A stretch of 64,000 bases of DNA, from contig JAKSXM010000238.1 of NCBI GenBank assembly GCA_022575985.1, positions 10,248,001 through 10,312,000 of the forward strand, written 5' to 3'. The notes beneath the pieces were generated by a model that had not been told where the DNA came from, ran no database searches, and worked only from the letters and a program-made list of their open reading frames with translations. Shown one piece after another: positions 62,001 to 64,000 of the stretch; position 1 is the first letter of the stretch; every line of letters begins with the position of its first letter. The translations under genes were made by a program, and so were the position numbers. The stretch comes from Anagrus nilaparvatae. Taxonomy: Eukaryota; Arthropoda; Insecta; Hymenoptera; Mymaridae.

Positions 62001-62568
62001 ATTCAATCAATTGATATAATATTCAAGCAGTATATTTTTAGTATAATATTAGTTCATAAATTTATTTACTTTCTTAAAATGAAACAAGCATCCTGCAAGT
62101 TTAACATTATTATTAAAAGATGTTTTAAATACATTCAATGCAGCTCTTTCAAAATCTAAATTGAATGATTTGACGTTACTTTTTAACTCTGGAACTATTT
62201 CCAAAAGTTTTGTAACAAAAGCAGTGTAAGCTTCAATGGTCCTTTTTGTCATCAATGCATAAACAACAGGGAAACCCTATGTTAAAATCATATACAAGTA
62301 TTGATAAATTTTAATTAATATTGTAAATGATAATGCTATTTTTAATCATTTTTTTACGTATTTTATAAGAAGCTATTTTTAAAAGCTAAGCTAAAGCTAG
62401 TCTAAAGACTACAATAAGTTACATTTAAATAAAAAATATTTTTTATAGACAAGAAATTATAAAAAAGTGAGCAAACAAAAAATTAATAGTAAAATTCATA
62501 CTAACATAATCCATATACTTAGCATGTAAGATGTATAACTGCATGAAATTTGGTATCCTAGGCACAAT
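56084..62568 (-). CDS. MULE transposase-derived protein with low-complexity linker and RING-like finger (5' partial)
   Basis: Eighteen exons on the minus strand join in phase to 744 codons plus stop: 62568-62506, 62276-62070, 61953-61635, 61528-61384, 61290-61226, 61163-61056, 60816-60769, 60703-60650, 60575-60423, 59382-59110, 58760-58689, 57856-57752, 57601-57536, 57472-57386, 57021-56917, 56835-56743, 56679-56596, 56271-56084. Residues 1-196 are a MULE transposase core: FMQLYILHA, FPVVYALMTKRT, catalytic-type Asp62 in LDFERAA, GCLFHF (83-88). The first DDE Asp lies upstream, unseen. Residues 197-682 are a linker: acidic/Ser patches, an Arg-Gly segment (337-387) and two basic NLS-like runs. 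Residues 688-725 form C-x2-C-x10-C-x-C-x3-C-x2-C-x10-C-x2-C, an IAP/MDM2-like RING with Cys for His. Alternative splice sites exist at 58,665, 57,862 and 56,595. A domesticated nuclear protein, possibly a ubiquitin ligase, is inferred. Confidence 0.8.
56510..56595 (-). other. Alternative read-through 3' end of the MULE-RING gene
   Basis: If the donor at 56,595 (gtaagc) is not used, exon 17 reads on as QLFAEDEFQYFLFLNLLDGK to a stop at 56,510, giving a protein without the RING finger. Both outcomes keep the frame, so two isoforms are possible. RNA would decide. Confidence 0.4.
57857..58664 (-). other. Intron of the MULE-RING gene, nothing recognised
   Basis: AT-rich apart from a slightly GC-richer piece at about 58,260-58,520 that I could not assign. 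Confidence 0.5.
59728..60371. mobile_element. MITE with TTAA flanks in an intron of the MULE-RING gene
   Basis: GGGGGGTGGGTCCTTTACA at the left and its inverse at the right, flanked by TTAA on both sides (59724-59727 and 60372-60375; one extra A on the left). TTAA flanks suggest a piggyBac-type insertion, though the tips are not classical. Inside, gcgtgcagtctagctgc near 59,918 and a ctgcacgcaag near 60,207 form a second weak inverted pair. The 105-codon plus-strand frame inside is probably incidental. It sits between two in-phase exons, so it has not broken the gene. Confidence 0.82.
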
Positions 62569-62649
62569 CTAAAAAGAACAAAAAATATTTACATAGCATG
62601 AGCATTAAAAAAAAATTACTGAAATATAAAGTTTAAGATATTAAACATG

Positions 62650-64000
62650 GAATTCTTATATGGTAGCCCGTACGAAGCCACTGTAAACGGTTAAAAAATT
62701 CGAATTTAGAATGGCCCTAAACCCTAAGTACCGCAGTCAAGAAAAATTAATTAATATTTTAAAAATCCTATTATTTTTACCGAAATTTACGGTATTTGGG
62801 TCCATTATTTGGAAAAATGGTTTAAAAATTCGAATTCAGCATGGCTCTAAACCCCAAGTACTGCAGTCAAGAAAACTTAATTAATATTTTTAAAATCATA
62901 TTATTTTGACCGAAATTTGCGGTGCTGGGGTCCATCATTTAGAAACATGGTTAAAAAATTGTAATTTGGCATGGCCCTAAACCCCAAGTGCCGCAGTCAA
63001 GAGAAATTAATTAAAATTTTAAAAATCCTATTATTTTTACCAAAATTTGCGGTGTTTGGGTCCATTATTTGGAAAAATGGTTAAAAAATTCAAATTCACC
63101 ATGGCCCTAAACCCCAAGTACTGCAGTCAAGAAAACTTAATTAATATTTTTAAAATCATATTATTTTTACCGAAATTTGCGGTGCTGGGGTCCATCATTT
63201 AGAAACATGGTTAAAAAATTGTAATTTGGCATGGCCCTAAACCCCAAGTGCCGCAGTCAAGAGAAATTAATTAAAATTTTAAAAATCCTATTATTTTTAC
63301 CAAAATTTGCGGTGTTTGGGTCCATTATTTGGAAAAATGGTTAAAAAATTCAAATTCACCATGGCCCTAAACCCCAAGTACTGCAGTCAAGAAAACTTAA
63401 TTAATATTTTTAAAATCATATTATTTTTACCGAAATTTGCGGTGCTGGGGTCCATTATTTGGAAAAATGGTTAAAAAATTCAAATTCACCATGGCCCTAA
63501 ACCCCAAGTACTGCAGTCAAGAAAACTTAATTAATATTTTTAAAATCATATTATTTTTACCGAAATTTGCGGTGCTGGGGTCCATCATTTAGAAACATGG
63601 TTAAAAAATTGTAATTTAGCATGGCCCTAAACCCCAAGTGCCGCAGTCAAGAGAAATTAATTAAAATTTTAAAAATCCTATTATTTTTACCGAAATTTAC
63701 GGTGTTTGGGTCCATTATTTGGAAAAATGGTTTAAAAATTCGAATTTAGAATGGCCCTAAACCGCAAGTACCGCAGTCAAGAAAACTTAATTAATATTTT
63801 TAAAATCATATTATTTTTACCAAAATTTGCGATGTTTGGGTCCATTATTTGGAAAAATGGTTAAAAAATTCAAATTCACCATGGCCCTAAACCCCAAGTA
63901 CTGCAGTCAAGAAAACTTAATTAATATTTTTAAAATCATATTATTTTTACCGAAATTTGCGGTGCTGGGGTCCATCATTTAGAAACATGATTAAAAAATT
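62650..64000 (+). repeat. 130-bp satellite with 260-bp dimer order, running off the window
   Basis: gcagtcaaga recurs at 62733, 62863, 62993, 63123, 63253, 63383, 63513, 63643, 63773 and 63903, exactly 130 bp apart. Two unit types largely alternate: one with ccattatttggaaaaatgg and tactgcag, one with ccatcatttagaaacatgg and gtgccgcag, giving a 260-bp dimer. Each unit carries ggccctaaaccccaagt. The array reaches the window end, so its size is unknown. It starts about 80 bp upstream of the first visible MULE exon, so it may lie in that gene's next intron. Confidence 0.95.

Overview
This is nuclear DNA of an insect, most likely a hymenopteran and possibly a parasitoid wasp. The base composition is extremely AT-rich. 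There is an intact nine-exon odorant receptor of hymenopteran type, and much of the rest is transposon relics, short inverted-repeat elements and satellite arrays. Genes carry GT-AG introns, so exons were assembled by reading splice sites and checking codon phase. No rRNA, tRNA, CRISPR array or prokaryotic operon was seen. The species call is an inference.

Layout. 1-6.2 kb is AT-rich DNA with no gene I can recognise. 6.2-9.7 kb is a transposon graveyard: a Penelope-like relic with a GIY-YIG endonuclease, a pogo/Tigger-type MITE, and an internally deleted hAT element inserted into a MULE/FLYWCH-type transposase relic. 10,371-24,702 is one 14.3-kb composite fold-back element. It has 1.25-1.3 kb terminal inverted repeats, inside them mirrored arrays of a 13-bp TGATCA repeat, inside those a 270-bp satellite that changes orientation near 13,675 and forms higher-order repeats, and a ~440-bp non-repetitive core. 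24.7-38.8 kb is mostly non-coding with several MITEs and one unassigned 98-codon frame.

38.8-43.0 kb is an odorant receptor locus: a decayed exon of one receptor followed by a complete receptor gene (39,254-42,971, 385 aa) whose introns hold transposon insertions. 43-53.7 kb is non-coding with inverted-repeat elements and a thrice-repeated TATA-bearing block. 53.7-55.8 kb is a 275-bp satellite in which each unit carries two strong hairpins.

56,084-62,568 (minus strand) holds the most unusual gene: at least 18 exons join in phase to give a MULE transposase domain, a long low-complexity linker built from small phase-1 exons, and a C-terminal RING-like zinc finger. Its 5' end is missing. 62.65 kb to the window end is a 130-bp satellite that may lie in that gene's next intron.

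The best candidates for undescribed biology are the MULE-linker-RING gene, the satellite-carrying fold-back element, and the double-hairpin satellite. The genes do not form a pathway; the receptor and the MULE-RING gene are independent units in repeat-dense DNA.
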